64,000 bases of DNA from Metridium senile. Its lineage: Eukaryota > Cnidaria > Anthozoa > Actiniaria > Metridiidae. The stretch covers positions 20,155,316 to 20,219,315 of the forward strand of contig OX459101.1 of the NCBI GenBank assembly GCA_949775045.1, written 5' to 3'. The notes beneath the pieces were generated by a model. That model did not search any database. It had not been told where the DNA came from and saw nothing but the letters and a program-made list of their open reading frames with translations. Of the stretch, positions 1 to 11,040 are shown piece after piece (the stretch's first letter is position 1; every line of letters begins with the position of its first letter). Both the position numbers and the translations under genes were made by a program.

Positions 1-3000
1 GCAAATGGTCATCCACGACTTCACCCCAGAACAATCCCAGCTTGCAATCGAAGCCATCGTCAACATGATTATCAACTCGCAAGTCCAAACTCTACTGAGA
101 GTATTCCAATACAAAAGCGTGAGCTCGCTCTACAAGATGTTACGGGAAAAGGTCACTAGCAGTATACAAGGTTTTCAGTCTCACTTTGAGCTGTGTAAAA
201 GAGAGATTATATCTCGATTACAAGACCCTGTGATGACGATGAAGTTCTGCGAGACGATGAAGAGACTGACGGACGAGGGGTGTAGTGTACAGGAGTTCGT
301 CAATGCTGACTGTTTGTTATCAGGTTGGTAAAACAGTCATTATCATCGCTATCATTATCATCATCGTCGTTGTCAACATCATTACCTTTTTTTATCATCA
401 TCATCATTATTGTTATCATCATTATCATCATTTTCATCATCATTGTCATCATCATCATTGTCATTGTTATCATAAATATCATCATCGTCATTGTCATCAT
501 TATTATCTTTTTAATCAGCATCATTATTATTATTACCATCATCATCATCATCGATCATTGTTATCCTCAACATCATCATCATCATCATCATCAAAATCAT
601 TAACATAATTATTATCATCATCATCATTATCATCGTCAAAATCATCATCACCATTTTGTAATCCGCATCATTATCATCATCATCATAATTGTCATAATTG
701 TAACCATTATTATCATCACTATCATCATCATCATCATTATCATCATAGTCATTATGATCATCATTCGTTCACACAGGCTGTGCCCTGGGCTCCGTCATCA
801 GAGAGTTCTGGAATTTCTGGGGAAGTACCTTGATTGCACCCAAAGTCTTCCCTGTGACGTCATCGATGAGCTCATACAACGAACGAACCGAGATGTGGAG
901 AAAATCAATAGGTAGGCAATGACGTCATAGATACATTAATAATATAAACAATATTCGCGGCCGATCTGTATGCGATATCCAGTGGCGAGTCTATATCTCA
1001 TACAGATCGGACGCGAATATTGTGTAGTACTTATGAAAATGCAACGTTATTTCTTTCATATTTTACTAAAATTGTCAAGATAGCAGTAAATCTGGTCCTG
1101 AAAATTCAAGTGGAAACTTATGCAAATCAGGACGATTTTGTATCTAAAATACAACCGTCACGGACGTGATTTCTTTTGTAAAATTCTCATTAATTATTCA
1201 TGAATTTTATAAACACATCTATGATATTACACGATATATTTTTATGAAACTCTCAAAAATTCTCAACAAAAATCATAGCCGCGTGAAGACGGTTGTATAT
1301 TAGATACAAAATCGTCCTGATTTGCATATTAAGTTTTAACTTGAATTTTCTCGACCAGATTTATTTTTATCTTGACAATTTTAGTAAAATATGAAAGATC
1401 AAAAGAACGTTGGACTTTCATAAGTACTATACAATATTCGCGTCCGATCTGTACTATAAAACCCCCAAGCGCCGTAACTACCCCTATTTTGTTTAAGACA
1501 TTTAGGGACCAGACACCCCCTAACATCACATTTGGGAGAATGACTGACAAATTTCTGGATGTTAAGTTTATAGCTCTGTTTTAGTTTGGTCTACTGTATG
1601 CTTCATTTAGTTTTAATTCCCTAGACACATTTTGGTTATTATAATTTATTCGGTTTCTTTGTATTTTTTTGTGCCTATGAATTTTTAGTTTAGTACACAC
1701 TTGGACTCCGTTGTAGTTAGTTGTATTCGGTCGCTATCGACAGTTTTTTGGAGGTTTAGACGTTCCTTCACGTATACTCAAATGAGTCGTTTGTGCATCA
1801 AATATTTGTAAGTATTTTCGTTTAATTAGTTTTCTGTTTAGTATATAGTCTTAAGTTGTTCACTGTTACCTTTAGGAACTGATGTACTTAGTGGAATGTC
1901 ATGTTCAAGTAAAATGTACGAATCTACCCGCCTTAGTTAATTTGTGAATTAACAAACGTTCAAATATTTGCCCGGATATGGAGTCCGACGTTATGAATCA
2001 ACTAAAAGCATCAAGAAAGTCTTTCAAGGGAGCTATGACACGAAAGATGAATCGTATGAAAGACCTAATGACTCGTGAACCTTCGCCTGAGAACGTACAA
2101 GAGATATACAGATTAGAAGAACAACTCGACGTGACTTTGGCTAGTCTAAGAAAGGCCCACGAAGATTATCAAGCTTGCCTATCAGATCCTGCAACGATCG
2201 AAGAGTCGTTTCAGTATTTCGACGAATATCTGATACAGTATTATAACTTCAAACAGCAATTAAATACATGGCTCGCTGACATCGTCCAGCCTACAGATTC
2301 CATTAGCAATGTCTCGCCGAAAGCAGCATCCAATGCTTCAACAAATGCTTCATCAAATGTTTCTACAAAGGTTTCTACGAAGGTTTCTACGAAGGTTTCG
2401 TCGAAAAGCACGGCTTCATCTACGTCTAGAAGTTCAGTTCGTCAAGAAAAGATGAAAGTTTCTGCAAAACGCGCTGCTTTAATGGTAGAAGTAGAATCGT
2501 TAAGTAAAAAGTATGCTTTGGCTGAAGAAAAGCTTCAATTACGACTTCGTGAAGAACGACTTAAACTTGAAACGAAAATGGAGAAAGCGAAAGCCCAAGA
2601 ACAGGTCTACGAAAATTATGAAGAAGAATTACAGGATATTCCTTCAGTCATACAACGTCAGTCTGCTTATCACCTACCTTCTACTATCCAAGAAAGACTT
2701 ACAAGTTCTACTATACCGCACCCCAGAACTACAGTACCAACACCTGTGTCTCAAAAGGTTATCTTTAAAACTTCACCTTGCATGAATAGTTCTATGTTGG
2801 AAGAGTCCTTGCCAAATAAATTTGCACCCAACCCTCATCCAAAGCAAGAGCGTCTACAAGCTACTGATTTTGACGATGATGGTTACAAAGTATTGCAGTC
2901 CCTTCAGATTGTACAGAAACAAGTTGAGCGTCAACTCAAGGCACAAAGGCTTCCAAAGGCTGATTTGATATCCTTTGATGGTAACCCACTCAATTATTTC

Positions 3001-6000
3001 CTTTTCATCAAGTCGTTTGAAAACAACGTAGAAAAATGCACTGATGACGCAAGTGAAAGACTACAGTTACTGATACAATACTGCACTGGTAAAGCCAAGG
3101 ACATCGTTAAAGGATGTGGAATGATGGATGCAGAAGAAGGCTACAAGACTGCTAAAAGGCTTTTGGAAAGACGTTTTGGTGACAATTACCTCGTATCTAA
3201 CGCGTGGATTAACAAGGTTGCTGATGGTCCTGTTATTGCTGCCAGTGATCGTGAATCACTTCAAGATCTCGCCGACGACTTGGAAAACTGTGAAATCGTC
3301 CTAAGAGTTGCTGGTCGACTTCATGAAATTAATAATGATGACAAGCTTATAAAGATTCTTCGAAGAGTACCTTCCTATCTGCGATCACGTTGGCAAACAA
3401 AGGCAAGGGAGCTGAGAGATCATGGTAAAGTGCCCAACGTTGTTCATGTCAAGGAGCTTATAGCCAACGCTGCAAAAGAAAAGAACGACCCAGTTTTTGG
3501 AGAAATTTTGGATCGAAATCCTATGGATCGCAGATCTAGTAAGCCTGCAAGTACCAGCGAAAGAAAAATCCACAAAGGTCACACTTTCACTACTCAAACA
3601 GATGATACAGTTGCAGTAACAGAGTCAAATTCACGATGGAAATGTTTTCACTGCCAAGGTAACCATCGACTGAACGACTGTAAAGTTTTTGACAACTTAC
3701 CAAGTAACGAGAAACTGCAGTTTGTACGTAAGAGGAAGCTCTGTGAAAACTGTCTTTCAACTACACATTTTGCTGGTGGATGCAAGATACCTAACGACTG
3801 CAAAGTTCAAGACTGCACATTTTCGCGTAAGCATATGGCATTTCTACATCCAGCCCTCCTAGCTCTTCGTCAAGGGAAACAAAGTTCTTCATCAAGCACC
3901 GACAGTAACTCGAATGGTATAAAGAACTCAACAAATCAGAACAGAAACAACTCTGGAGGTTTTATGGGTTCTCTGAATAGTTCTGCTAGAGAATGTGATG
4001 CCAAAGCTCTTCCAATTGTTCCTGTGAAAGTCAAAGGCAAAGGAAATACTAAAGTTGTTCAAGTCTACGCTTTGCTTGATACAGGTTCAACTTCCACCTG
4101 GTGTTCGTCTCGTTTGCTTCAACAACTTGATGTTAATGGATCAGATGTTGAGTTCGCTTTGACAACAATTGAAAAACGTGATGTTCCAATAACTGCGAAG
4201 AAGGTTAGCTTGGAAGTAATGGACATGGATGAAAACGCTATGATTGAACTATCTGACGTATATGCCAGAGAGGAACTCCATGTATCTTCAAGTTACATCG
4301 CCTCCCAGCAAGACGTGAACCGTTGGCCTAATCTAAATGGAGTTCGTTTGACCAACATTAGCGCGGAGGTGGAATTACTTATTGGACAAGACGTACCAGC
4401 TGCACTTGAACCAATTGAAGTCAGAAGAAGTGTTAACGGTGGTCCATTCGCTTCTAGAACGTGCTTGGGCTGGACTCTAAATGGTCCACTTGGACGAAAT
4501 GGTCTGACAAAGAAATCAAAAAAGCAAGTGTTCTTCAGTAAGCTAGATGAGTCTTTAGACGAGCAGTTCAATCGCTTTGTGAACTTAGAGTTTGTCGACT
4601 CTATTGCCTGTGATAACCGCGTGATGTCTCAAGATGATAGACGTGTCATGAAGATTTACGATGAGTCAGCACGTATAATTGATGGCCATTATCAGTTCGC
4701 TATACCTTGGAAATGTAATCCACCGGACTTGCCAAACAACAAGCCTCTTGCTAAGCATCGACTACGGTTGCTACAGAAAAGGCTAGTGAAAGACGAATTG
4801 CTGCACAAGAAGTATTCTACATTTATTAGTGACCTTCTACAAAGAAACTACGCAAGAAAAGTTCCTGATGACGTTTTGGGTCGTGATGACGGTAAAGTTT
4901 GGTACCTGCCACATCACTCTGTAGTACACCCACAAAAGCCTGACAAAGTTCGTATCGTTTTCGACTGTGCTGCCAAGTATTCTGGTGTATCATTGAATGA
5001 CAAAGTCTATCAAGGCCCTGATCTCACAAGTAAGCTTGTAGGTGTTCTGACAAGATTCAGAGAGGAGCCATTTTGTTTGATGTCTGACGTTGAATCGATG
5101 TATCATCAAGTACGTGTTGATCCAGATGACATTGACGCTTTACGTTTTCTTTGGTTTCCTAACAACGACGTCACTCAAGACCCAGTAGAGTATCAAATGT
5201 GTGTTCACTTGTTTGGAGGAGTATGGAGTGCAAGTTGCGCAAACTATGCATTACTACGTACTGCAGCTGATAACGCAAAGAACTTTGCTGTTCAAACAGT
5301 CGAGACTGTCAAGAACAATTTCTATGTAGATGATTGCTTAAAAAGCGTCACTTCAGAAGAGAGTGCCATCAGCTTGGCTCAAGATTTGACTAGTTTACTA
5401 AAATGTGGTGGTTTTCATCTGACGAAGTGGTCAAGCAATAGCAAGAATGTTATCAATTCTATTCCTCTCATTGAACGAGCTAAAGAAGTTAAAGATCTAG
5501 ATCTTTACCAAGACGAATTGCCAGTTGAAAGAGCCTTAGGAGTTAGATGGGACATGGAATCTGATAAGTTTATTTACCAAATCAAGATCAAAGACAAGCC
5601 TGCGACCAGGAGAGGTATTTTGAGTACCATATCGTCAGTGTATGACCCAATGGGTTTTGTATGTCCTTACATCTTATCAGCCAAGTCTATACTTAGAGAC
5701 CTATGCTACCTTGGTTGGGATGATGCTATTCCTGATTTGCAACTTACCAGATGGAATAATTGGCTGTATGATTTGCCTAACTTAAAGAAGTTTTGCCTCG
5801 ACCGCTGTTTCAAGCCTCTAAATTTTGGAGAAATCGTGAACAGTCAGTTACATCATTTTGCTGATGCATCTGAGTGTGGTTACGCAGCTGTTTCCTACAT
5901 AAGACACGAGAATCGTTCGGGAGACATCAACTGTGCCTTTATCCTTTCAAAGTCTCGCATTGCTCCTCTGAAGCAGTTGTCAATTCCAAGGCTAGAGCTT

Positions 6001-9000
6001 TCAGCTGCCACAGTTGCAGTACGTCTAGACAAGCTGTTGAAAAGAGAGATTGACATAAAACTCAAAGAATCAGTGTTTTGGACTGACAGTACTTCAGTGC
6101 TTGGCTATATTGACAACCAGGATAAACGTTATCAAACCTTTGTTGCTAACAGGCTAAGTTGTATTCATGATGTTTCTTCTCCCAAGCAATGGAAGCACGT
6201 GGATAGCAAGACTAATCCTGCAGATATAGCATCGAGAGGTGCTACAGTTGATAAGTTACTAAGCGACGAAAAGTGGCTACATGGTCCAGAGTTCTTGCGT
6301 AAACCTGAGTGTGACTGGCCTGTGCAACCTGTTGAAAGAAAGATTTCCTCTGATGATCCTGAACTGAAAACGAAGACAGTTCTTCACGCAGAAGTAAGCG
6401 GACATGGTGGTTTGGCTGACCTCGGCGGATTGTTTAGACGTTTCTCATCATGGGTAAAGTTAAAGAAGTCTATTGCATGGATTCTTCGTTATAAGAATTG
6501 GCTAATTCAAAGGGTCAAGATGAAGTCTGGCCAGGTCAACTTACAAGTTGTAAGGAGTGGAAGAATAACGTTGGATGAGATGAGGTCTGCTGAACGCATA
6601 ATTATCTCCTTTGTGCAGTGGCAGCACTTCGCAGGGGAGATGAATTCTGTTGCTGAAAAGTCAAGTACCAGATCTATCAAGAAATCAAGTCCTATTTGTA
6701 ATTTGGACCCATTTATCAGTGGTGGTCTGTTGCGCGTTGGCGGTCGACTGAAAAATGCTGATTTAGATTTTGAAGCTCAACACCCAATCATCCTACCGAA
6801 GAACCATCCAATTGTCGATTTGATCATCAGACACTTTCACCTTCTTTCGGGTCATTCTGGCCGGGAGCATGTACTGTCACTGATAAGAGAACACTTTTGG
6901 ATAATCAATGGGCGTGCCAGTGTGCGCAGAATCCTAAGAAGTTGTTTTCTGTGTAAACGTCTTAACTCGCGACCAATGAAACAAAAGATGGCTGATCTCC
7001 CACCAGACAGAGTTACAGCTGACAAACCACCTTTTACATTCACTGGTATAGATTGTTTTGGCCCCTTTACTGTTAAGCGAGGCAGAGTAACAGTAAAACG
7101 ATATGGAGTAATATTTACGTGTCTCACCACAAGAGCTATTCATATAGAAGTTGCATATAGCCTAGATACTTCATCCTTTATAAATTCACTCAGGCGTTTT
7201 ATCTGTCGCAGAGGAATGCCCGAAGAGATTCGCTCTGATAATGGTGGCAATTTTGTAGGAGGAGAAAGGGAAATCAGACAAGAAATCAACCAATGGAATC
7301 AAGAACAACTACAAGAATTTATGTTACAAAGAAATATACGTTGGCTTTTCAATCCTCCTTTCGCATCACATATGGGAGGAGTTTGGGAACGATGCATACG
7401 AACAGTTAGAAAGGTGCTCTCAGCTTTGGTCAAAGAACAGGTTCTTGATGATGAAGGGCTTTCTACCCTCATGTGTGAGGTAGAATCGATCGTTAATAGC
7501 AGACCACTTACTCACGTTTCTGACGACCCCAAAGATTTGGATGCGCTCACGCCTAATCATCTTCTTTTACTTCGCAAGGGCCCACGTCTACCACCTGGAA
7601 ACTTTAATCGTAATGATCTCTACAGTGTAAGGCGCTGGAGGCAGGTTCAGTACATGTCTGACGTTTTCTGGCGTCGCTGGATCAAAGAGTATTTGACTTC
7701 CCTACAACAAAGAAATAAGTGGAAAAAACCTACGAGAAACGTCTCCGTTGGCGATCTAGTTTTACTGATAGATTATAGTATTCCTCGCCTTTCCTGGCCC
7801 TTGGCAAGAATTGTGGAACTTACTCCAAATAGTGATGGTCTGATACGCCAAGTTAAGCTCAAGACCAAGACAACAACCTTGACAAGACCTATACATAAAC
7901 TTTGCCTACTAGAGGACATTTAAGTTGACTTTATTTGTTTCGTGAATAGTTATTATTTGAGACACTTCCAGTTTCGACTGAACAATTTTGAAAGACAGCT
8001 GCAAAGCCGTCTTTGTGGTGGGGTATGTTAAGTTTATAGCTCTGTTTTAGTTTGGTCTACTGTATGCTTCATTTAGTTTTAATTCCCTAGACACATTTTG
8101 GTTATTATAATTTATTCGGTTTCTTTGTATTTTTTTGTGCCTATGAATTTTTAGTTTAGTACACACTTGGACTCCGTTGTAGTTAGTTGTATTCGGTCGC
8201 TATCGACAGTTTTTTGGAGGTTTAGACGTTCCTTCACGTATACTCAAATGAGTCGTTTGTGCATCAAATATTTGTAAGTATTTTCGTTTAATTAGTTTTC
8301 TGTTTAGTATATAGTCTTAAGTTGTTCACTGTTACCTTTAGGAACTGATGTACTTAGTGGAATGTCATGTTCAAGTAAAATGTACGAATCTACCCGCCTT
8401 AGTTAATTTGTGAATTAACACTGGATGCGTACCTGAAGTGGCTCCTTTTCGAATCTAATAGTTATTGTACAATGTGTTGTAGATTTCGAGTGGTGTTCTG
8501 ACTCCAATGAAGTCACGTTACAGACCATGAGCGATGTAGTGTTCAGATGGATTAAATGTCAAAAAGACTTGTGGCCAAAAACAACCGGTGAGAAGACCTT
8601 GGTGTCAATCATGATGATGATGATGATGATGATCTTAATGAATATGGTGATGATGATGATGACGATGGTTTTGATGATAGTGGTGGTGGTGATTGTGATG
8701 CTGATAATGAATATGATGATGACTGTGATGAAGATGATAAAGATGTTGAAGATGATGATAAAGATGTTGAAGATGATGATAAAGATGTTGAAGATGATGA
8801 TAAAGATGTTGAAGATGATGATAAAGATGTTGAAGATGATGATAAAGATGTTGAAGATGATGATAAAGATGTTGAAGATGATGATAAAGATGTTGAAGAT
8901 GATGATAAAGATGTTGAAGATGATGATAAAGATGTTGAAGATGATGATAAAGATGTTGAAGATGATGATAAAGATGTTGAAGATGATGATAAAGATGTTG

Positions 9001-9503
9001 AAGATGATGATAAAGATGTTGAAGATGATGATAAAGATGTTGAAGATGATGATAAAGATGTTGAAGATGATGATAAAGATGTTGAAGATGATGATAAAGA
9101 TGTTGAAGATGATGATAAAGATGTTGAAGATGATGATAAAGATGTTGAAGATGATGATAAAGATGTTGAAGATGATGATGATGATGTTGAAGATGATGAT
9201 GATGATGATGATGATGTTGATGATGATGATGATGATGATGATGATGTTGATGATGATGATGTTGATGATGATGATGATGATGTTGATGATGATGATGATG
9301 ATAATGATGATGATGATGATGATGATAATGATAATAATGATGGTGATGAGGATGATGAGGATGATGATGATGATGATGATGATTGTGATGATAATAATGA
9401 TAATGATGATGATGATGATGATTGTGATGATATTGATAATGATGATGATGATGTTGTTGGTGATGGTGATAACGATGATGGTAATGATAATGGCAATAAC
9501 CAT

Positions 9504-9535
<32 letters not shown>

Positions 9536-9877
9536 AAAGATAATGATAAAGATGAAGATGACGAGAAAGATGATGATGACAATGACGATGATTATGATGA
9601 TGATAAAAAATGATGATTGAAGACGATAATTGGATATAACAACAACATGATATCATCATCATCATCATCACCATACCTCTAAAACTGATCATTGTTATTT
9701 GTTGTTCCCATAGTCAATCAAGACTATCCAATCATGGACCTAGCCCCAGTTCGTCCTCCGACACTGTTCGACGAAAGACGATTCCAATACCTTCGACATG
9801 GAGAGAGACTGGGCTCTGCTTTCCACCGACCAATCACATACCGAACATTTTACATGCCCAAGATGCATTGGGTGTAA
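1..9877 (+). CDS. Unrecognised multi-exon host gene, 3' part (four exons)
   Basis: Exons at 1-323 (5' end outside the window), 777-911, 8483-8587 and 9714-9877, ending in TAA at 9875-9877. All three introns have GT/AG ends and are phase 1, and the joined frame stays open, which is the main evidence. The joined protein has about 240 residues here. It starts with a helical-looking segment (IHDFTPEQSQLAIEAIV), continues with a Trp-rich stretch (EFWNFWGSTLIAPKVFPV, then DFEWCSDSNEV) and ends in a Pro/Arg/Tyr-rich tail finishing MPKMHWV. I see no membrane segment or catalytic motif and do not recognise the family. Intron 1 (324-776) is almost pure TCATCA-type microsatellite, intron 2 holds a foldback element and a whole BEL retrotransposon, and intron 3 holds a 21-bp minisatellite. 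The third exon's frame runs on open into its intron, so a retained intron would encode a low-complexity tail. Confidence 0.72.
324..776. repeat. Intronic TCATCA/TTATCA imperfect microsatellite
   Basis: The intron is filled by degenerate trinucleotide repeats of TCA with interspersed TTA and GTC. Long open frames here (poly-His, poly-Ser, poly-Ile and others) come from the 3-bp periodicity and are not genes. Confidence 0.9.
948..1455. mobile_element. Foldback MITE with long inverted repeats and an extra terminal copy
   Basis: A long inverted repeat pairs 996-1190 with 1280-1455. The outer end reads TACAGATCGGACGCGAATA inward, and the internal arms share the CTTATGAAA, TTTTACTAAAATTGTC and ATGCAAATCAGGACGATTTT segments. 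A further copy of the terminus lies at 948-973 (ACAATATTCGCGGCCGATCT), forming its own hairpin with 996-1021. No protein is encoded. It lies in intron 2 of the host gene, about 100 bp upstream of the BEL element. Confidence 0.8.
1560..1954 (+). repeat. BEL 5' LTR
   Basis: 395 bp, TGTTAAG...ATTAACA, matching the 3' LTR on visual comparison. The coding frame starts 23 bp downstream. Confidence 0.95.
1978..7923 (+). CDS. BEL/Pao gag-pol polyprotein
   Basis: 1981 residues in one frame. Domains in order: a coiled-coil and Ser/Thr-rich N-terminus; a DUF1759 gag-like region (about 328-480); CCHC-type knuckles (CFHCQGNHRLNDC near 554, then a second Cys/His cluster); an aspartic protease with LLDTGSTSTW (Asp near 701, DUF1758 type); a reverse transcriptase with the YVDD box near 1116; a Peptidase_A17/RNase H region (HHFADASECGYAAVSY, FWTDSTSVLGY); an integrase with an HHCC zinc-binding segment (HFHLLSGHSGREH, SCFLCKRL, near 1618-1660) and DDE landmarks (GIDCFGPF near 1690, RSDNGGNFVG near 1752, MGGVWERC near 1800); and a DUF5641 C-terminus (WRRWIKEYLTSLQQR). 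No envelope frame follows. Every catalytic landmark I looked for is present and there is no stop or frameshift, so the copy could be autonomous. The start was taken as the first ATG after the LTR. Confidence 0.97.
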   Translation: MESDVMNQLKASRKSFKGAMTRKMNRMKDLMTREPSPENVQEIYRLEEQLDVTLASLRKAHEDYQACLSDPATIEESFQYFDEYLIQYYNFKQQLNTWLADIVQPTDSISNVSPKAASNASTNASSNVSTKVSTKVSTKVSSKSTASSTSRSSVRQEKMKVSAKRAALMVEVESLSKKYALAEEKLQLRLREERLKLETKMEKAKAQEQVYENYEEELQDIPSVIQRQSAYHLPSTIQERLTSSTIPHPRTTVPTPVSQKVIFKTSPCMNSSMLEESLPNKFAPNPHPKQERLQATDFDDDGYKVLQSLQIVQKQVERQLKAQRLPKADLISFDGNPLNYFLFIKSFENNVEKCTDDASERLQLLIQYCTGKAKDIVKGCGMMDAEEGYKTAKRLLERRFGDNYLVSNAWINKVADGPVIAASDRESLQDLADDLENCEIVLRVAGRLHEINNDDKLIKILRRVPSYLRSRWQTKARELRDHGKVPNVVHVKELIANAAKEKNDPVFGEILDRNPMDRRSSKPASTSERKIHKGHTFTTQTDDTVAVTESNSRWKCFHCQGNHRLNDCKVFDNLPSNEKLQFVRKRKLCENCLSTTHFAGGCKIPNDCKVQDCTFSRKHMAFLHPALLALRQGKQSSSSSTDSNSNGIKNSTNQNRNNSGGFMGSLNSSARECDAKALPIVPVKVKGKGNTKVVQVYALLDTGSTSTWCSSRLLQQLDVNGSDVEFALTTIEKRDVPITAKKVSLEVMDMDENAMIELSDVYAREELHVSSSYIASQQDVNRWPNLNGVRLTNISAEVELLIGQDVPAALEPIEVRRSVNGGPFASRTCLGWTLNGPLGRNGLTKKSKKQVFFSKLDESLDEQFNRFVNLEFVDSIACDNRVMSQDDRRVMKIYDESARIIDGHYQFAIPWKCNPPDLPNNKPLAKHRLRLLQKRLVKDELLHKKYSTFISDLLQRNYARKVPDDVLGRDDGKVWYLPHHSVVHPQKPDKVRIVFDCAAKYSGVSLNDKVYQGPDLTSKLVGVLTRFREEPFCLMSDVESMYHQVRVDPDDIDALRFLWFPNNDVTQDPVEYQMCVHLFGGVWSASCANYALLRTAADNAKNFAVQTVETVKNNFYVDDCLKSVTSEESAISLAQDLTSLLKCGGFHLTKWSSNSKNVINSIPLIERAKEVKDLDLYQDELPVERALGVRWDMESDKFIYQIKIKDKPATRRGILSTISSVYDPMGFVCPYILSAKSILRDLCYLGWDDAIPDLQLTRWNNWLYDLPNLKKFCLDRCFKPLNFGEIVNSQLHHFADASECGYAAVSYIRHENRSGDINCAFILSKSRIAPLKQLSIPRLELSAATVAVRLDKLLKREIDIKLKESVFWTDSTSVLGYIDNQDKRYQTFVANRLSCIHDVSSPKQWKHVDSKTNPADIASRGATVDKLLSDEKWLHGPEFLRKPECDWPVQPVERKISSDDPELKTKTVLHAEVSGHGGLADLGGLFRRFSSWVKLKKSIAWILRYKNWLIQRVKMKSGQVNLQVVRSGRITLDEMRSAERIIISFVQWQHFAGEMNSVAEKSSTRSIKKSSPICNLDPFISGGLLRVGGRLKNADLDFEAQHPIILPKNHPIVDLIIRHFHLLSGHSGREHVLSLIREHFWIINGRASVRRILRSCFLCKRLNSRPMKQKMADLPPDRVTADKPPFTFTGIDCFGPFTVKRGRVTVKRYGVIFTCLTTRAIHIEVAYSLDTSSFINSLRRFICRRGMPEEIRSDNGGNFVGGEREIRQEINQWNQEQLQEFMLQRNIRWLFNPPFASHMGGVWERCIRTVRKVLSALVKEQVLDDEGLSTLMCEVESIVNSRPLTHVSDDPKDLDALTPNHLLLLRKGPRLPPGNFNRNDLYSVRRWRQVQYMSDVFWRRWIKEYLTSLQQRNKWKKPTRNVSVGDLVLLIDYSIPRLSWPLARIVELTPNSDGLIRQVKLKTKTTTLTRPIHKLCLLEDI
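8026..8420 (+). repeat. BEL 3' LTR
   Basis: 395 bp, preceded by a purine-rich tract and followed by the target duplication CTGGA. No difference from the 5' LTR was found on reading. Confidence 0.95.
8600..9640. repeat. Intronic 21-bp minisatellite flanked by GAT microsatellite
   Basis: From 8739 the unit AAAGATGTTGAAGATGATGAT recurs every 21 bases for 21 copies (last start 9159) with almost no variation, and grades into GATGATGAT and GATAAT repeats on both sides. Because 21 is a multiple of three, every frame on both strands stays open for hundreds of codons. These frames are artefacts of periodicity. The array lies between exons 8483-8587 and 9714-9877. Confidence 0.93.
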
Positions 9878-10011
9878 TAACGTCGCATTCTTCAATATTA
9901 TATCATTATGATGTCATCATTTATTACGTCATTTCAATGATTACACAAATTTAAAAATATAATTTCGGAAGAGCAATTGTGGGTTCTTCGTTGCACAGCC
10001 TAGGCCTCAAA
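9878..10011. other. Host gene 3' flank, no gene seen
   Basis: Short AT-rich stretch after the stop codon; probable 3' untranslated region. No recognisable repeat or clear AATAAA signal. Confidence 0.4.
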
Positions 10012-10716
10012 TGTAGGTAAATTAGTCAAAGAGTAGAGACAAAACCTGTGGTATTTTTATTGTTTGTTAATACATGCATTCCTTGCCTTACCATAGGCTG
10101 TGTTGATTAATTGAAGGTAAATTAGTCAAAGAGTAGAGACAAAACCTGTGGTATTTTTATTGTTTGTTGATACATGCATTCCTTGCCTTACCATGGGCTG
10201 TGTTGATTGTAGGTAAATTAGTCAAAGAGTAGAGACAAAACCTGTGGTATTTTTATTGTTTGTTGATACATGTATTCCTTGCCTTACCACAGGCTGTGTT
10301 GATTAATTGAAGGTAAATTAGTCAAAGAGTAGAGACAAAACCTGTGTTATTTTTATTGTTTGTTGATACATGCATTCCTTGCCTTACCATGGGCTGTGTT
10401 GATTGTAGGTAAATTAGTCAAAGAGTAGAGACAAAACCTGTGTTATTTTTATTGTTTGTTGATACATGTATTCCTTGCCTTACCACAGGCTGTGTTGATT
10501 GTAGGTAAACTAGTCAAAGAGTAGAGACAAAACCTGTGGTATTTTTATTGTTTGTTGATACATGCATTCCTTGCCTTACCACAGGCTGTGTTGATTGTAG
10601 GTAAATTAATCAAAGCTAAAAAGAGTAGAGACAAAACCTGTAGTATTTTTATTGTTTGTTGATACATGTATTCCTTGCCTTACCACAGGCTGTGTTGATT
10701 GTAGGTAAATTAGTCA
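10012..10716. repeat. Tandem repeat, about 100-bp unit, seven copies
   Basis: Units carry GTAGAGACAAAACCTGT followed by ATTTTTATTGTTTGTTGATA and GGCTGTGTTGATT. The GTAGAGACAAAACC motif starts near 10033, 10134, 10229, 10330, 10427, 10523 and 10625. Spacing varies between about 95 and 102 because some units end GATTAATTGA and others GATTGTA, giving a partly alternating pattern. Confidence 0.92.
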
Positions 10717-11040
10717 AGGAGTGCAACAAAGAACTCGATAATTTGCGATCTAGACATATCGCCCTTTTAAAATGCAAATATTAACTTTTTGCAATTATTT
10801 TTCAAGCAAAATTAACTAATCTAAATATTAATTCAATTTAAAAGTGACAAACTAAATATTTCGTCAATTAATTAATTAATTAAATCCCAATTAATTTAAA
10901 TAGGAAAACTTGTAAATAATGCGTAATATAATACGACAAAACTGAATAAAGATAATTTATAAGAAATTTATAACTAAATGATATGAAGTATTTGTATTAT
11001 TGATTACTACAGATCCTTGAACTCTTAGAGCCTCTGCCAT
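10717..11040. other. AT-rich spacer, no gene seen
   Basis: Contains a short (TTAA)n run near 10868-10890 and otherwise unremarkable AT-rich sequence between two tandem-repeat fields. Confidence 0.5.

Larger units (their letters stand above)
1560..8420 (+). mobile_element. Complete BEL/Pao LTR retrotransposon
   Basis: Two 395-bp direct repeats (1560-1954 and 8026-8420) begin TG and end CA, and I found no mismatch between them on reading. The five bases CTGGA occur immediately outside both LTRs (1555-1559 and 8421-8425), the 5-bp target duplication expected for this class. Between them is one uninterrupted 1981-codon gag-pol frame. A purine-rich stretch (GTGGTGGGGTA) just before the right LTR is the likely polypurine tract. 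I could not identify a canonical TGG primer-binding site after the left LTR. The element is inserted in the sense direction in intron 2 of the host gene. Identical LTRs plus an intact frame imply a very recent insertion. Confidence 0.96.

Noticed and set aside
8527..9692. Long open frames over the 21-bp minisatellite on both strands (up to 377 codons)
   Set aside because: All six frames are open because the unit is 21 bp; content is low complexity and the region is an intron between phase-matched exons.
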